Shown here: positions 12,001-24,542 of the stretch, piece after piece
How the letters are laid out: the number at the start of each line of letters is the position of its first letter
How positions within the stretch are numbered: the stretch's first letter is position 1
From: Nannochloropsis salina CCMP1776
Taxonomy: Eukaryota; Sar; Eustigmatophyceae; Eustigmatales; Monodopsidaceae
Assembly: GCA_004565275.1 (NCBI GenBank)
Contig: SDOX01000005.1
Span: 666,051 to 730,050, forward strand
Length of the DNA stretch: 64,000 nt
Direction of reading: 5' to 3'
Notes under the pieces: model-generated
What the model saw: the letters and a program-made list of their open reading frames with translations, nothing else
Databases searched by the model: none
What the model was told of the DNA's origin: nothing
Program-made: the position numbers and the translations under genes

Positions 12001-15000
12001 CTGAGCAATCTAGGCCTCGTCGTTCGCTGTGGGAATGAGACCCACGTGGTAAAGGATGTTAGCGGTGAAGTAGGCAGCAATTACCGCAAGCTCAGAGCAA
12101 CAAATACGGGACTCAGATCACATTTCTCTGCGTCATCAACGAAAGCTTCCCCGACTTTTACATGGAATGCGGCCTTTGAACTAAGTCACGAATTTGTCAC
12201 CGCGGAGATGAGTGCGAAGGGAGACGTGGAAGTGCTATTTGAGGTAGTGAATCTGGGCTCTACCAAATTGGAAGAGGAAGGGGAAGGGTGGCCCATCTTG
12301 GCGACTGGGACCCTTCTCCTCGACGTTCCTCTTGACGAAGATGATGACGGAGAGGGCGAGAACGCAGCAGAGGCGCAGGGAGTCGTCGCAGGTTACAAGG
12401 TGACGCGAGATGTCTCGCTTATCGGGTTGGGTGCCTGGGAGGGTCTTGAAGGGCGTTTACAAGCGCATGTTCGGATGGGTTTACGGCTTTTATCCGTCAC
12501 CATGCATGAGATTCGACATTTGCTAACACTCGCGGAAGAGGTAGGAAGAGATGCCCGACCTTTCCTCCAGGCGAGCCTGGGTGATTTCCATAGTCAAACT
12601 GAACAACTTTCAGGCTTGCCCGATGAAATTATAGAGCACGAGATGGTGTTTGCCGCAGAGGGGAAAAATGTGGTCTTGTGTTTGGAGCTAAAGACTTTTG
12701 AAGGCAGGGTTCACGAGCGAATACGAGCGCAAGCGATGCTTGCTGTCGGCCGTGAGGGAAATCATCGGGGTCTTCTGCCTCTCAAGGACACGAAAGGCAC
12801 CGTTCTGTGCGAGGTGCGCGTGAGTGTTGATTGGATTGACAGTTTCCGGGGTGATTCCAGCACAAGTGATCACGGCGAGAGAGTGGGGGCAAAGCAATCT
12901 CCAAGATTTGTCCAGGCTCTACAGGTTTTGCGACGCCAATTGTTTGTCATCGAGCCAGAAGCTGCTGTCATACAAAAAATCTCCTTACACTTTTCTGCCT
13001 TGGAAATTCATGGCACGGATGTGGATTGGGCTGTGCTGTTGGCCATGCTGCAGAGCTTTCGAAACTTGTCAAATGTCCGTTCTGCACCAAGTGTCGATGA
13101 CACCGCGGAAAACAGCGCTTTAACGAGACGCCTGTCGCGGACTAGCAGCTCGAATCAATTGAGAGAGGGCATTGAGGGCGACGCCAGAGAGCGATGGTGG
13201 AAGCGAACGATTTACGGAATTTTCAAGGAGGTTGATCAAGATAACGATGGACGGCTCACACGTAGTGAATTGGTAAGATTGCTACATCAGGTGGCTGCTT
13301 ATTTGTGTTTGACACGTTCAGAGGCCTGTGAGCAGATCGAGCGGCTCTTGCATAACATGGACTGGGATAGGCAAGTGGAAAAGGGAACGCGAGCTAGCGA
13401 CCAGGCGATATCATGGCCGGGGCTGCGGGAGGCGTTGATAGGATCGGTACACATTTACAGTTCTGAACATGCGGGCTGGCTTTTTGATAGGGCTCGCTGT
13501 CGCGAATACGCGTCTACGTGTGTGGCTCTAAAAGTGTTTCCAGGGCTGCCCTCGTCGTATCTCAATTTCACATCTTATACTGGCTCCTCAACAGCTGGTA
13601 CAACATCCGCGCGCCACCCGTTAGGCGCGTATCTTGCTAGTTTGGAAGGAGATCCGGCCGATCCTTTGACCTTATTCTGGGAAGTAGTTGAGCACGAGTT
13701 GGGGGAACGACGTGGCAACGTGGGTTCGAAGACCCATGCGGAGCCTGGGCAAAGTCCAAGCCAGGCATTTGCAGCTCTTCAAGGCATGCTCGTGCGTGCA
13801 CTCAAGAATTACAAAATCGCAAAGGATGCCTGGGGCCTCATTATCGTTCCCGCCATTCATAAGCTACCATTACTGCGGGGGGTGGAACGCGACGGGTACG
13901 AGGTGATGAGCGCACCGGTATCAGTAGGGGATGGTGTGTACAGCGACATAGAAGTAGAACTTGTGGCGTTGCCTTACATGTTAGCGAGTCAGACACTAAC
14001 TGGACTTCGGACACCGCACAAAGACCGCAAACTTCGAGGTTCACGCGTGGTGAGCTTCCATGTAAGCCAGGCGGCAACACTCTATTTGTGTTACGACCGA
14101 GCTATTCCCAAGATTCCCGCTTGGTTGATGGAGGCTGGCTTTCGCGACAGTAATCTATTTGTGCGGACAACGATGGCCACACATCGCGTTTTGATGTTGA
14201 CAACGTCGACCCCATGTCGGATTGTGCTGGGCGGCAACGAAGGATACGCCGCTCAAAAAGGATGGTATAAACGTGGTCTGGAGTTTTTCAATTATTTTAT
14301 CTTAATAGGCACCGAAAAAAGAGCTTCAGAGACTACTCCGGCTTCGCTCCTGCCTGGACGTTGGCTTCTTCAAGAACACAGCCCAGCATTTTTTGGGGGA
14401 CAGCCTTTACATGATCACCTCTTTGCTGCTCTCGGCGTTAATGGTGCTCGACTCACCCCACTTCGAAGCGCTATTGCAAGGGACAGTACGGGCAAGTATA
14501 TTACAAAAACTATAGAAGCTGATATTAGATCGGAACTGAAACCAAAATTACATATGGAACATAACATCCATTTTTCCTGCCCTCGAGTGTATCTGGGACT
14601 CCTTGACACCAGCAAATCACGTGATTTAAGCTCCAAGCTAGCGATTCGGGCAGAGGCCATCACCGTCAACGTCTCCTTCGAACGCCCGCTTTTGGAGGAG
14701 GCCGACTGGTTGAGACTTGGTCGCACTGATCGCTTAGAAGGGGACCTTGGACTTTCATCATTAGACGCTTCCTATTTCAACCCGGCTTTGACCGCACCTG
14801 AGCTGGTAATTGAGCCATGGGGTTGTCGCTGTCTCATGCGTAACCGATTGAGGTCAGCCGTTACTACCGTCCGCATTGAGGCCCCGCGATATTTTAATCT
14901 CAATATCTCGCCGAGTCTGGCGGACGTTATCCGGGACGTGTGGCGACCTCTGCGATTTGATTTGCGGAGGTATCGTGCCTCGTTTGATAAAAATTCTGAT

Positions 15001-18000
15001 GTCGCCCACAAGGCCGCGCGGGTCGTTTTAATAAACCGTCTTGGTGTTCCTCTCTCTCTGAGTCCTTCGTCGCACGGATGTCGGGTCCTCATTCTGCCAC
15101 AACCAGGGACCACCGGGTCGAATGAGCATTTGCCGTATGTGAAAGCTGACGACAGTAATGCCCCGCCGTTGAATGAGCGAAGTGTCGTACTTGAAGAAGG
15201 AGGCCGAGTTGAATTGGAGCTCGATCAGATCTGGAATAACGAAGAGGAATATGTCTTACCGGGAGGGATGCGTCGCGGCAAACATTGCATAGACCTTGAG
15301 CCACTCGGCTGGCAACGCGTGTCGCACGTCGGAGTAGGCTTAGCAGGCGTGCAGGCCTATCATTTAACACCAGTCGACCATCATCGTACTCATCGACGGA
15401 CTCAGTCGGCTCGGACTGGCCCTGTGCATTCGAACGAAAAGTGGCCAATGTGGACGGCCGAATCCAACAGCACAGCTCAAAGAGGGAACATTAGCAGCCA
15501 TGCTTTGCAGCACCACCAGCTTCACAATTCCTCCTCATCTCATAAGTCGCCGCGCGGCGATGTTAGCCTGAGCCGTAAGATTCTCATGGTGGTAGATGCG
15601 AAAGAGCCACATGGTGACGTGCCGGGCCATGGTTCTCACGCTGCTTTGCACGTTGAAGTCCGGACTAATGTTCGTCTGAAGAACATGACCGGTGTGGTGG
15701 TGGATACGAAGCTCGGTCGAGGAGGAGATGGTGTGCGCGCCTTCCTGTCGCCTCGTGGCGCTATGGTCATGCCTTTGAGCATTGTGCGGCAGCAGCCCAT
15801 GCTAAGCTTGCGCCGCCTCGCTCAGGATGATATGGAAGCAGTATCCGGGTCACCAGGACGTGGCATGGAGGACTCCGGAGTTCTACTTCATCCTGCTTTG
15901 TTTGACGCACGCACGCACGAAGCCTTGCGCCGCACAAGGGGGCTGGAAGAGAGATCACTAGCTTTGCATCACCGCGTGATTGGGACTGTGGCAGCGAATG
16001 TGGCTACTCAACACTGCGAAGTTGATGCGGGGAACACGAAGGATCCAGTCAAACAAAAGGAAGGGGAGGATACAAATTTGGAAGGGCAACATGCATCCCC
16101 CAAAAAAATTCAATCACCCTCCACGCCCGATGCAGTAAAAGCCCGAAGCTCTCAAACCATAAGATCACAAATGGCTATAGATTGGATCATAGCCATCCTA
16201 CCGCCGTATCAATTGAGTAACACCTTGCCTTGTCTTGTTCACATTGAAGCATTTCAGCCCGAACACACACCGCTGCGAGGAAGGCGCTTCCAGATGCAAG
16301 ATATAAAGGAAAGGAAACATAACGATAGGTCGCTGTCGTTTGGTTCGCCATCCTCGATGCGTCAAGGACCGGTTGATCCTGCTTCGGACATCTTCTCACT
16401 GCCACTCGATTTGTTGCCTTTGGTATCTTCAACTTCAGACGCAAGAGTGGGTGGAGATAGCGATGATTCACGGAGTAATTTTGAATATGCCAGCAATCGG
16501 CCTTTCACAAGCTTTGGAGAGCCAGGGCAGAAATTGTATTTGGACAAGGTGAAGGCTGAAAGCACAGGCGTACATGAAAGTGGAGAGAAGACTCCAGTCG
16601 GGGAGTCCCATGAGAACATGGTCATGGTGTGGAGTGGATGCATTGAGAGCGGGCATCACACGAACTTGGAGCTAGTAAAGCTAGATCGATCTTTATACGT
16701 CCGTGTGCGTCTGATGGGAGAGGCTCAGCCGGGACCGTGGTCCCTTCCTGTCCATATACCTCCATGGGCTCATTTGAATCGTACAGCCTTTAACGCCGAT
16801 AGAGAATCCGGTTTGAATGAAGGATTGGAGCTTTGGTGGATGGAGAGTGGAAACGGAAGTGAATACCACGGTGATGCCCGTTTCGTGAGGCGCTGGCGGT
16901 TGAAAGGAGCGAGACGCCTGGCCTTGTGCGCAGATTACTGGATCATAAATAAGACTGGTTTAGCTTTAAGCTATCGTCCGACCCCGTTGCAGGAAAGAGG
17001 GGGCCGTACAGGCTCACCCTTGTTCGAGGACGCGACTACAGGTGAAGCTCATGCCATGGAATCAGCGCAGCGGCACTCACCGCTTCCTTTTGAGGCGACT
17101 ACGGCGCCCCCCACATTAGGGGCGACGGCTCAGGGTGCAAATTGTCGTTTCATTTCCGATGGCATTCATCGGCGTTGCTTTGGGCGAACTACACGTTTGC
17201 CTTTGCTGGTAAGCTGTCCAGCCAAGACCTTGCGGACGATGCCTTATGCCTTAAGCTGCGAGGCACTCAACGCACCTCTTTTCATTAGTGAATTACGCAT
17301 TGAAACGTACGGCAAGGACCAAGTGCTGCCAGCCACGGTAATCCGATGTTTTGAGACTGGCTTCCCTTTGTTTACAAACTCAGATATTCGTGTCACAGAA
17401 TTACCTGCGCCAGTGCAGGAGAGACTGCGGCGGCCCGATGGCGTGTTGTGTATTTTGCGCGAGCGCTTGGTGGCAAAGCAGAGCAATAGTGATCAGCAGG
17501 ATTTACAGGATGGAAATGAAATGGTGACCTTTGTTGTGTCAGAGGACAGCTACGTTTATGCATTTTGCTGCCGTAATCGCCCAGGAGACGACTCTGAAGA
17601 GGAGCGAGGTAAGGGGCGGCTGTATCCCGCTTGGCTTACGTACGAAGGTTTTCGTATTCCTTCCAATAGCGGGGTCCTTTTGACATCGAATCAGCACAGA
17701 TGCTATGTGCCCCACCGACGATTTTATTCTAAAGGCAGCACTGTCCGTTTGGGCAAGATTGCCCGACATGCATCCGCAGCACATTACACCGTGCATTCAA
17801 CGCTTGCTGCGGATGTGCGAAGCATAGACTTATCACGATCCGAGACGAGCACTTCAAGCACAGCCAAAACCATGCACTGTGAGCAACCTTCACGATTGTC
17901 GAAGCAAGAACACGACGCAGCTCGACTTTGTCGTTCAGAGACGGATAACAACGAAAGCTATCCGGCTGCAGCCGCTGTCAAACCCAGAGGCAAGTCGCCA

Positions 18001-21000
18001 CGGGCAAAGTTGGATGAGCTCTACGGGGCTCAAATGGTTTTCATGATTTGCCGCGTGGATGATGAAGAAGGGACAAAAGAGCTCGATGTCCGACAAATCA
18101 AGGTGGAGCGCTCTATGAGGGATCGCATGCTTTGCAATCGACAGTATGCTTTGACTCCTCATTTCAGCCGTGGTGATCAATTATATGTCGACCGCAAAGC
18201 GTCCGATTATGCTCTGGAAAGCCTCCCACCCGCACTGGTGCCGGTTCCACTCTTGGCAATTCAGACTGCGCAAGGCGATCGGCGCGGTGGCAATTCTTTT
18301 GTAATGAGCTTTAGCGTCTCTCGTCACTGCACAGTCATGGTGGCATATGACGACCGTGCAAGCACTGTCCCTGGGTGGCTTTCTCAATTGTCCTTTGAGC
18401 CTACAAATTGGAAGATTTCGGGGTCTAAACCGGGTACGGTTTTTACGATTTTCAGACGAGATCTATCAGCACATACCACCCTTCGTTTGGGAGGTAACAA
18501 TGCTTATGGGGCCCGTGGATGCAAAGCCATGTATTTGGTTATGCTTGTTCCCTCATCCGCGCCTTTAGAAAACGTCTTGCCAAATGCACCATCAGATTTA
18601 TCTGTGCGCTCATCTGATAGCAAAGGATGGCTCGATGACGAGCTGAAGGACCTGATTGACAAGAGCGATGCAAGACTGAATGTTGATGACGAAAGATTGG
18701 ACGCAAAAGATAACGATTTGTCTTTATATTGGAACGGCCAGATGAATGGAACCTTGCGAATTATGGCACCATTATTCGATACGTTGGGTCGCGATTGGTC
18801 TTCTCCTTTTAATGTGGACGCCATAAGCACGACGGGACAGGTTGAAACGCCCAGCGCTGTTCTAGGTGTGTCAGTGAAGCCTTTGCCCGGAATTTTTCAT
18901 CGCACTCGAGCCGTGACGCTCTGGCCTCGATTTATAGTGATAAATCGTTTACGCAAGTCAGTGGACGTGCTTCCTTTACTACGCTCAAGGTGTCTTGACA
19001 ATCAAAGTGGCGGAGAGAGCGGCGGTCGTGTCATGCGAAATACTGTTGCAGCGATGCTTAATCGTCCGTCCTCTGTGCTGGAGAAAGAGACATTAGTCGA
19101 CGCCGAAAGCAACTCCAAGAAGACGACAATAAAGGGCACTAAGCCGCTGCCGAGGACCGGCGTCCAGGCGACGCCCGACTCGGGTGCCTTAAAAGGCCAG
19201 CTTACACCCACGGATTGCTACGGGGTTCTTCACGCTGGGGAGTGTATGGCAATTTACGGCTTTTTGCCATTGCGATTTCTCCCGTCAAATCTGCTGCTAC
19301 CAGCAGCCTTAAAAAAAAGTCGTGCCGCCGCCTTGCAACACCACAGCACGTATCAAATGAGAGACGATGACAAAGACGAGACAGCCATGGCACACGCTTT
19401 ATGTTTCCGCCTTCACAATGCAGATACAAGCGATGAGTCCCAACAATACTCATTTTCACATCCTGTGTTAAGTGAGGATGTTGGCGAGACCTGCGTGTGG
19501 TTTTGGCGGGATTCACGAGGTGTATATCCAGGTCCCTTAGTGTCTGCGAACGTGACAGTTCACGCCTCGACGGTGTTCATGACCCTCCGAGACAGCACTC
19601 TCAGTCCACCTTATCGCATAGAGAACCGTTCTAGCTGGGCATATTTGCGATGTAAGCAGTCGGGCACGTCCGATGACACTTTTGCTGTTGGTCCCATGGC
19701 GTATAAATCATTTTCATGGCAAGAACGAGATCAACTGCACCGTCTTAATGTGTCGGTGGAGGACATTCCAAAAAAAGATGGGGGAGGACCAGCATCCAGT
19801 GTCGCCACCGCTGAATATTCGCTGGACGAAGTGGGACCTAAAGAAACCATGCTCATCGCCAGCAGGGCTTTCTTTAGTGGAAGTGGAGTTGGGGGCTTCG
19901 GAGTTGGTGGAGTGAGCGGCAGCAGCCTTGCAAGGAGTCTTACCATCAAAGCACGTCCTCCGCAGCAGAAACTATACGTGCACGTCTCTACGGCTGGTCG
20001 GACGCGAGTTATTACTTTTTCGGATTTACCCCGTGACGATTTCCGCAACCGGCTAAATGAGATGGCCCTGCTGAGCTGGACATGGAGCCTTTTCCAAGAA
20101 CTCTATAATTCTCTCGACATCCACGTGGGTTTGGCAGGCTTCACGCTCAATTTATTGGATATGGATGGCTCGGGACGGCGTGTTGTAGAGCTGCTTTCCC
20201 TGACTCTTGATCGTCTCGAGATAAGGAAGGAGGGCGGAAAAGACAGGGCCCAGCTAGCGCTGTATCATATTCAGTTAGACGATATGCGTCCCGGGGCGAC
20301 TTTTGCAGTCATCATCCAGCCCGCCGATTCGGGATGGCATACACCTGCACGACGAAGCAAAAAGCTGAAGGCAGCGGCGATGGCAATATCGCTTAGTTCT
20401 ACAGGAACGGGCACTGAACAGCAGACTGAACGACTAGCGGCAGCGAAAGAAGATGAACATGTATTTTCCAATTTGGTGCCCTTAGTCCGCGTCACAGCAG
20501 AGCCGGAGCTGCATACACCTTGGTCCGAAGTCGTACATTTTCGGGGATTGGAGCTTTCTGTGCAAGAGCTTGAAATGCGGGTAGATTTGGACACGCTCTT
20601 TTCGCTCGTTGCCTATATAGGGCGTCTGTCGAGATTCGACTCGGAGCGAGAAGAAAGAGCTCCGACAGGCGGTGATGTTTATCACCACTATTATCACCAT
20701 CATCGAGATCCATCCATCCGCAGCCTTCGAACCAATATCATGGACGAAAAATCTATATCATTGGTTCGTCGCCTTCTACGATCCAAGGTGCGCGTGCCCG
20801 ACGCAGCCCTAAGCGAAGCCGTCGGGCAACGGCTTGTTTACATTGAGCTTTTCCATCACTCTTCTTTGATTGTCGGGATGGAGCTCGTACCAGGCGGAGG
20901 AAATTTTCCTTCCCGAAAGGAAAGGACAAAACAGACAGGTCTGTCAGGCAACCGGATGGATGGCAGTCTGGGCTTGGATCAAGAGTTGGACGAAGCATTG

Positions 21001-21957
21001 GTCAGCGGGCTGGAGCTAATTGGCACGGGTGTTGTGCAGTTGCTTGCAGATATGGCGCGAAGCCTTGCCCAGCTCAGTGGATTGACATTGGTCTTTAATG
21101 AATTGCTTTTTACCCATTACTTTGGAAGTCATTATGATTTGGGTCACATCGTAGCCCTCTCCCTTCGCCAGCAGGCCATTACTCAGAGTTATAAGCTATT
21201 GGGTGCTATGGACCTGTTAGGAAACCCTCTCAACCTATTCTTGGGCTTCGGCTCTGGCGTTGTGGAATTTTTCCGACGCACGCAAGCAGAGCTGGTGGGC
21301 GATGCGGACAGCAAAGGTGAGGGGCTACGACGCTTGGCGAAAGCAGTGATAGGTGGCCCTTTCTCGAGCGTCAGTAAGATCACCGGCACGGTGGCATCCT
21401 TGCTGGAGGAAGTAGTTGGCGTGCGGGAAATGGCGGCGATGGCCGAAGAAGGTATGAGGGATGAGCTTTCTTCTTCAACTGCACGGGCCATTGGCCACCA
21501 GACAGAAGACGGGGGTGGCAGCGCTGATGGCTGGAGGGGGCGTACACCGCCGCCGCAACATCTAGGTGAAGGTATACTGAAAGGAGGAGAGGTCTTCTAC
21601 AAGTCTGTGAAGAGTGGTGTCAAAAATATCTACGATCTACCCCAGCAGGGTGCGTCGCGCGAGGGATTTTCGGGATTTTTGAAAGGCATGGGAAAAGGCG
21701 TAGTCGGAGCGCTCGCTGCACCGTTGATCGGGACTTTGGGTGGCATTTCTCGCGTGACTGATACGACAGCATACTTCGAGAAACCAAGAATACTTCGACG
21801 ACGCCGGGCAGTGAGGGTTGCGCTGGAAAGTCACGCGTTGCCTTTGCTGGAAATTGTGCAGGTCGTGCAGGAAGAAGGGGAGGAAAGACGAGAAGAATGT
21901 GATGAAAAAAGCAAGTTCGAGGAACCTGAACTGCGACGAGGGCAGAAACAATTTTGA
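9043..21957 (+). CDS. Giant VPS13-like bridge lipid-transfer protein with N-terminal membrane anchor
   Basis: Exons 9043..10596 and 10678..21957 give 4,277 residues, joined by one 81-base intron. VPS13 proteins form rods with a lipid groove that bridge organelles and move phospholipids in bulk. The start is bounded by an in-frame TGA at 9016. Residues 7-30 form a strong membrane span followed by a Lys-rich turn. A chorein-like stretch with LPWREAFK and WRVQLQGISAV lies at about 76-115. Then come a C2-like segment near residues 960-1075, an EF-hand loop at about 1371-1382, and VPS13 SHR/VAB-type strands at about 1968, 2604 (WIINKTGLALSY), 3270 and 3497. The C-terminus has the VPS13 blocks LLGNPLNLF, SKITGTVASLLEE and FLKGMGKGVVGALAAP. 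Three copies of a separate module sit at about 1598-1733, 2747-2893 and 3012-3145. Ordinary VPS13 lacks an N-terminal span; BLTP1/Csf1 has one. Confidence 0.88.
13234..13269 (+). other. EF-hand calcium-binding loop inside the VPS13-like protein
   Basis: The twelve-residue loop DQDNDGRLTRSE has Asp at positions 1, 3 and 5, Gly at 6, Leu at 8 and Glu at 12, a complete canonical calcium loop. It is flanked by amphipathic helices (IYGIFKEV before, LVRLLHQVA after). A second, degenerate hand may follow about 40 residues on around MDWDRQVEKG. It suggests calcium control of the bridge protein; the effect is inference. Confidence 0.8.
13915..14322 (+). repeat. Module copy 1 in the VPS13-like protein
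   Basis: About 135 residues. Landmarks in order: GDGVYSDIEVELVALP, an IRTP-like turn, SFHVSQAATLYLCYDR, IPAWL, then IVLGGNEGY and a final hydrophobic strand. The same order of landmarks recurs at 17362 and 18157. Confidence 0.65.
17362..17802 (+). repeat. Module copy 2 in the VPS13-like protein
   Basis: The most diverged copy. Landmarks are NSDIRVTELP, VTFVVSEDSYVYAF, YPAWLTYEGF and STVRLG, in the same order and spacing as the other two. An acidic insert separates the YAF strand from the PAWL motif. Confidence 0.5.
18157..18558 (+). repeat. Module copy 3 in the VPS13-like protein
   Basis: Landmarks are GDQLYVDR..LESLPPAL, IQTAQGDR, MSFSVSRHCTVMVAYDDRA, VPGWLSQLSFEP, LRLGGNNAYGARG and MYLVML. 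It follows copy 2 by about 115 residues. The YD-x-RA..P-x-WL and LGGN signatures are clearest in this copy. Confidence 0.65.
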
Positions 21958-22291
21958 TTCCAAAACGTCACACGAATTGTGTCGTGAACCATGTTGTACA
22001 AATTGAAGAAAGCATTGGAAAAGAAGGCGCGCAGACTTTTCTGAGGAGCATGTATTGTGAATTTTACTTATGCAAGTAATAAAAAAATCAAATAAAGTAT
22101 CGCGAGTGGAACATGCAATTTCTTCTGTGCTTTTACTTTTCAATCTTCCGTCTTATCCGTTTATTTTGAACGCCCGCCCTCCCGCATACTACAAGTTGCA
22201 GAAGTCCAACCCGGAGAAAGGCACCTTTGAAGAACTAGAACCATCCTTCTGTTATAGCACACTTCCTAAGATAAAAATCAGCTGACTTACT
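21958..22291. other. Convergent 3' spacer
   Basis: A/T-rich spacer between the VPS13-like stop and the aldo/keto reductase stop on the other strand. An AATAAA-like stretch lies near 22,090. No gene seen. Confidence 0.5.
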
Positions 22292-23570
22292 TTATCTCTG
22301 CCGCTCATCTGTACCTGTGTCCCCATCGTCAAGAACGCGCGCGAATGTTCGACTAGGGTCCCTGTAGCGCATGAAGACCTCTGACAGATCGTGCACCACA
22401 TTAGAGAAAATTGGCACGTTCAAGGCATCTAAGTTTTCACGAAGTTGATCCACCGACGTGGCGCCCACTATAGTTGACGTCACAAACGGCCGCGAGTATA
22501 CCCATCCTAATGCTAGCTGAGCCATCGTCAGGCCATACCGGGAGGCAATTTCTTTGTACTCGAAAACACAGTCTTGACTCTGCAACGTGCGATAGCGGGC
22601 CATGTATCCCGGGAATCGGTTCAAACGGGCCTCAGATGCGCGTCCCTTGAACATGTATTTGCCAGATAGGACGCCGCCAGCCAGAGGAGAGTAGCATAGA
22701 ATGCCTAAATCCTCGTGACTCGGGGAGCAGATCTCGGACAGGCCCATGTCCATCTCGTTGCGGTAAAGCAGGTTGTAACAGTTTTGCACGGAGACGACTT
22801 CCTGCAGACCTAGCCGACGCGCCGTTTCAAGAAATTTCATGACACCATAAGGACTCTCGTTGCTCAAACCAATGTACCGAATTTTACCCGCTTTGACCAG
22901 CTTGCCTAGAGCAGTCAGTTGTTCCTCAAAGCTGACCACATCCTCACGCTCACGCTGGAGGGAAAAGCGACGCGAATGCGGGAATGGTGTAAGAAGAAGG
23001 ATGAAAGATTCCGTAGTCAGGCGTCTTATCGATGAGTGTGGTTGTCTGCTTCGCACATCGTACGCCACCTGATTAGGAGTACACTATCTTCCCTGGGGCC
23101 CTCACATAGCGACTTACCGATTGATCGTACAAATCAACGCCGAAGAGATTCAAATAGCGGTCAGGCCAGTGTAACTGTGCCAGGTCAATGTAATCAGTAC
23201 CTAGACGCCGTAGGCTTCCCTCAACCGCCTCGATGATCTGCCCTGCGGTCAGCCGGACGGGCCCCCCGTCCTTTCGCAACCACGTCAAAACGTCGCTGTA
23301 GCCCGTCACCTTCGTCGCCAGAATGACATCTTCGCGATTCCTCTTCTTGAGCCATGAGCCAATGATCTTCTCGCTCAATCCATGGGTATCCGGGTCGGCC
23401 GGGACAGGATATAGTTCGGCTGTGTCTATCAAGTTCACGCCGTACTCGTCGAAAGCCATGTTCAGCTGGGCATGCGCCTGCTCCTCTGTGACCTGCTCGC
23501 CCCATGTCATGGTCCCGAGGGCCACTTCCGACACTATCAGATCGCTTTTCCCGAGTTTGCGGTACAGCAT
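22292..23570 (-). CDS. Aldo/keto reductase, Tas type
   Basis: Exons 23570..23118 and 22954..22292 give 371 residues. Aldo/keto reductases reduce carbonyls with NADPH. The closest family I recall is E. coli Tas: LGTMTWGEQVTEEQAHAQL, NLIDTAELYPVP, IIGSWLKK, DYIDLAQLHWPDR, GKIRYIGLSNE, VSVQNCYNLL, LLAYSPLAGG-like CYSPLAGGVLSGKY and TIVGATSVDQL all line up. The catalytic set is present: Asp and Tyr in the DTAELY stretch, Lys in ATKV and His in LHW. The intron removes the frame change between LYDQS and REREDVVSF. No obvious targeting peptide, so probably cytosolic. The neighbouring small plastid-targeted gene ends only about 16 bases upstream of this start, on the same strand. Confidence 0.9.
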
Positions 23571-23585
23571 ACCGTGTGTAAGCCG

Positions 23586-24358
23586 CTATGAATGTTTATG
23601 GTGAGATAGGCGCAATGAGTGTCCTGTTTTGCCAGATTGGCGGCGCTCGGCGGACTCACGACAATCACTGAGGCCTTTTAGAGCTAAATAGTTGGAAGGC
23701 ACGCCACCTGACATTAACCTCACCTTGATGTCTTTCTTCTTGTAAGCACGCGCGGCAAGCGCGACGCGTGGGTGCGGCTCTCCCACTTTAGGGGAATCCA
23801 TAACATCCATATACTTCGCCACACGGATGGCATCAATCCTTCTCCGTTCCAGATCCTGCGTTGTGCGTAAGTCGATGAGTAATAAATACATAGATCCTAT
23901 AACGCCGTCGACTGCATACTACAACCTCATCTGTGGTCGACACCTTCATCTAATTCCTCCTCCCCTACGCCCCGCCTCCCAAAACTCTCGCAACCATCTT
24001 ATTTTCAGCGTACCTTCTCATCGTAGAGGACTGTGGTGTCCACCTCTTCTCCATACTTCTTCTCCCATTCCTCGGGGGTCAAGGCGGCATCAGGGTCCTC
24101 GATCAACTCAGGTCCATATCCCGTCTTCTCATCGTCCATTCCAGGAGTACCCGCCCCGCCGGTGCGAATGGAGTAGAGCGGCGAGAGACTATCTTTCGTC
24201 CTCGCTCTTGCCATACCCCAGTCTCTGCATGTCCAACCGCTTTGTTGAATTGATTTCGGCCCAAGGACACTGAAGGCGGCTGCTGTGATGCTACTTTTAC
24301 AGCTGCAGGAGATTCCAGCCGCCGCTCCTAGCAAGAGAGTCTTGGACCAGGTTCGCAT
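23586..24358 (-). CDS. Small plastid-targeted protein of unknown function
   Basis: Exon 24358..24014 (115 codons) joins in phase to an exon from 23855. The protein opens with a signal peptide (MRTWSKTLLLGAAAGISCS) and then an AAAF motif, like the ASAFAP motif that sends proteins into stramenopile plastids. The mature part is acidic, with LTPEEWEKKYGEEVD, and then basic (LERRRIDAIRVAKYMDVMD, RAYKKKDIK). I recognise no domain. The end is ambiguous. The frame runs on to a stop at 23586, but a GTGAGG donor follows KKKDIK, and a CTCAG acceptor further on would start the last exon with TGA, ending the protein right after KKKDIK. Confidence 0.6.
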
Positions 24359-24542
24359 TATTGCGACCCTCTGTGCTCGCACGAAACTCGCCCGACAACA
24401 CTTCCCGCCCTGTGCTATTCAATCGGTGAGCAAACATTGGTTAGAACGCCATCAGGAGGAGGATACTCAGGGCAATCTGCCCTCAAGTGGAAGAAACTCA
24501 GGGCCATCCGCGCTTGTGAACTGCAACAGCCCCTGTGATAAT
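24359..24542. other. Spacer upstream of the plastid-targeted gene
   Basis: No protein-like frame. It lies between the start at 24358 and the stop of the small gene ending at 24543, both on the minus strand. Confidence 0.45.
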
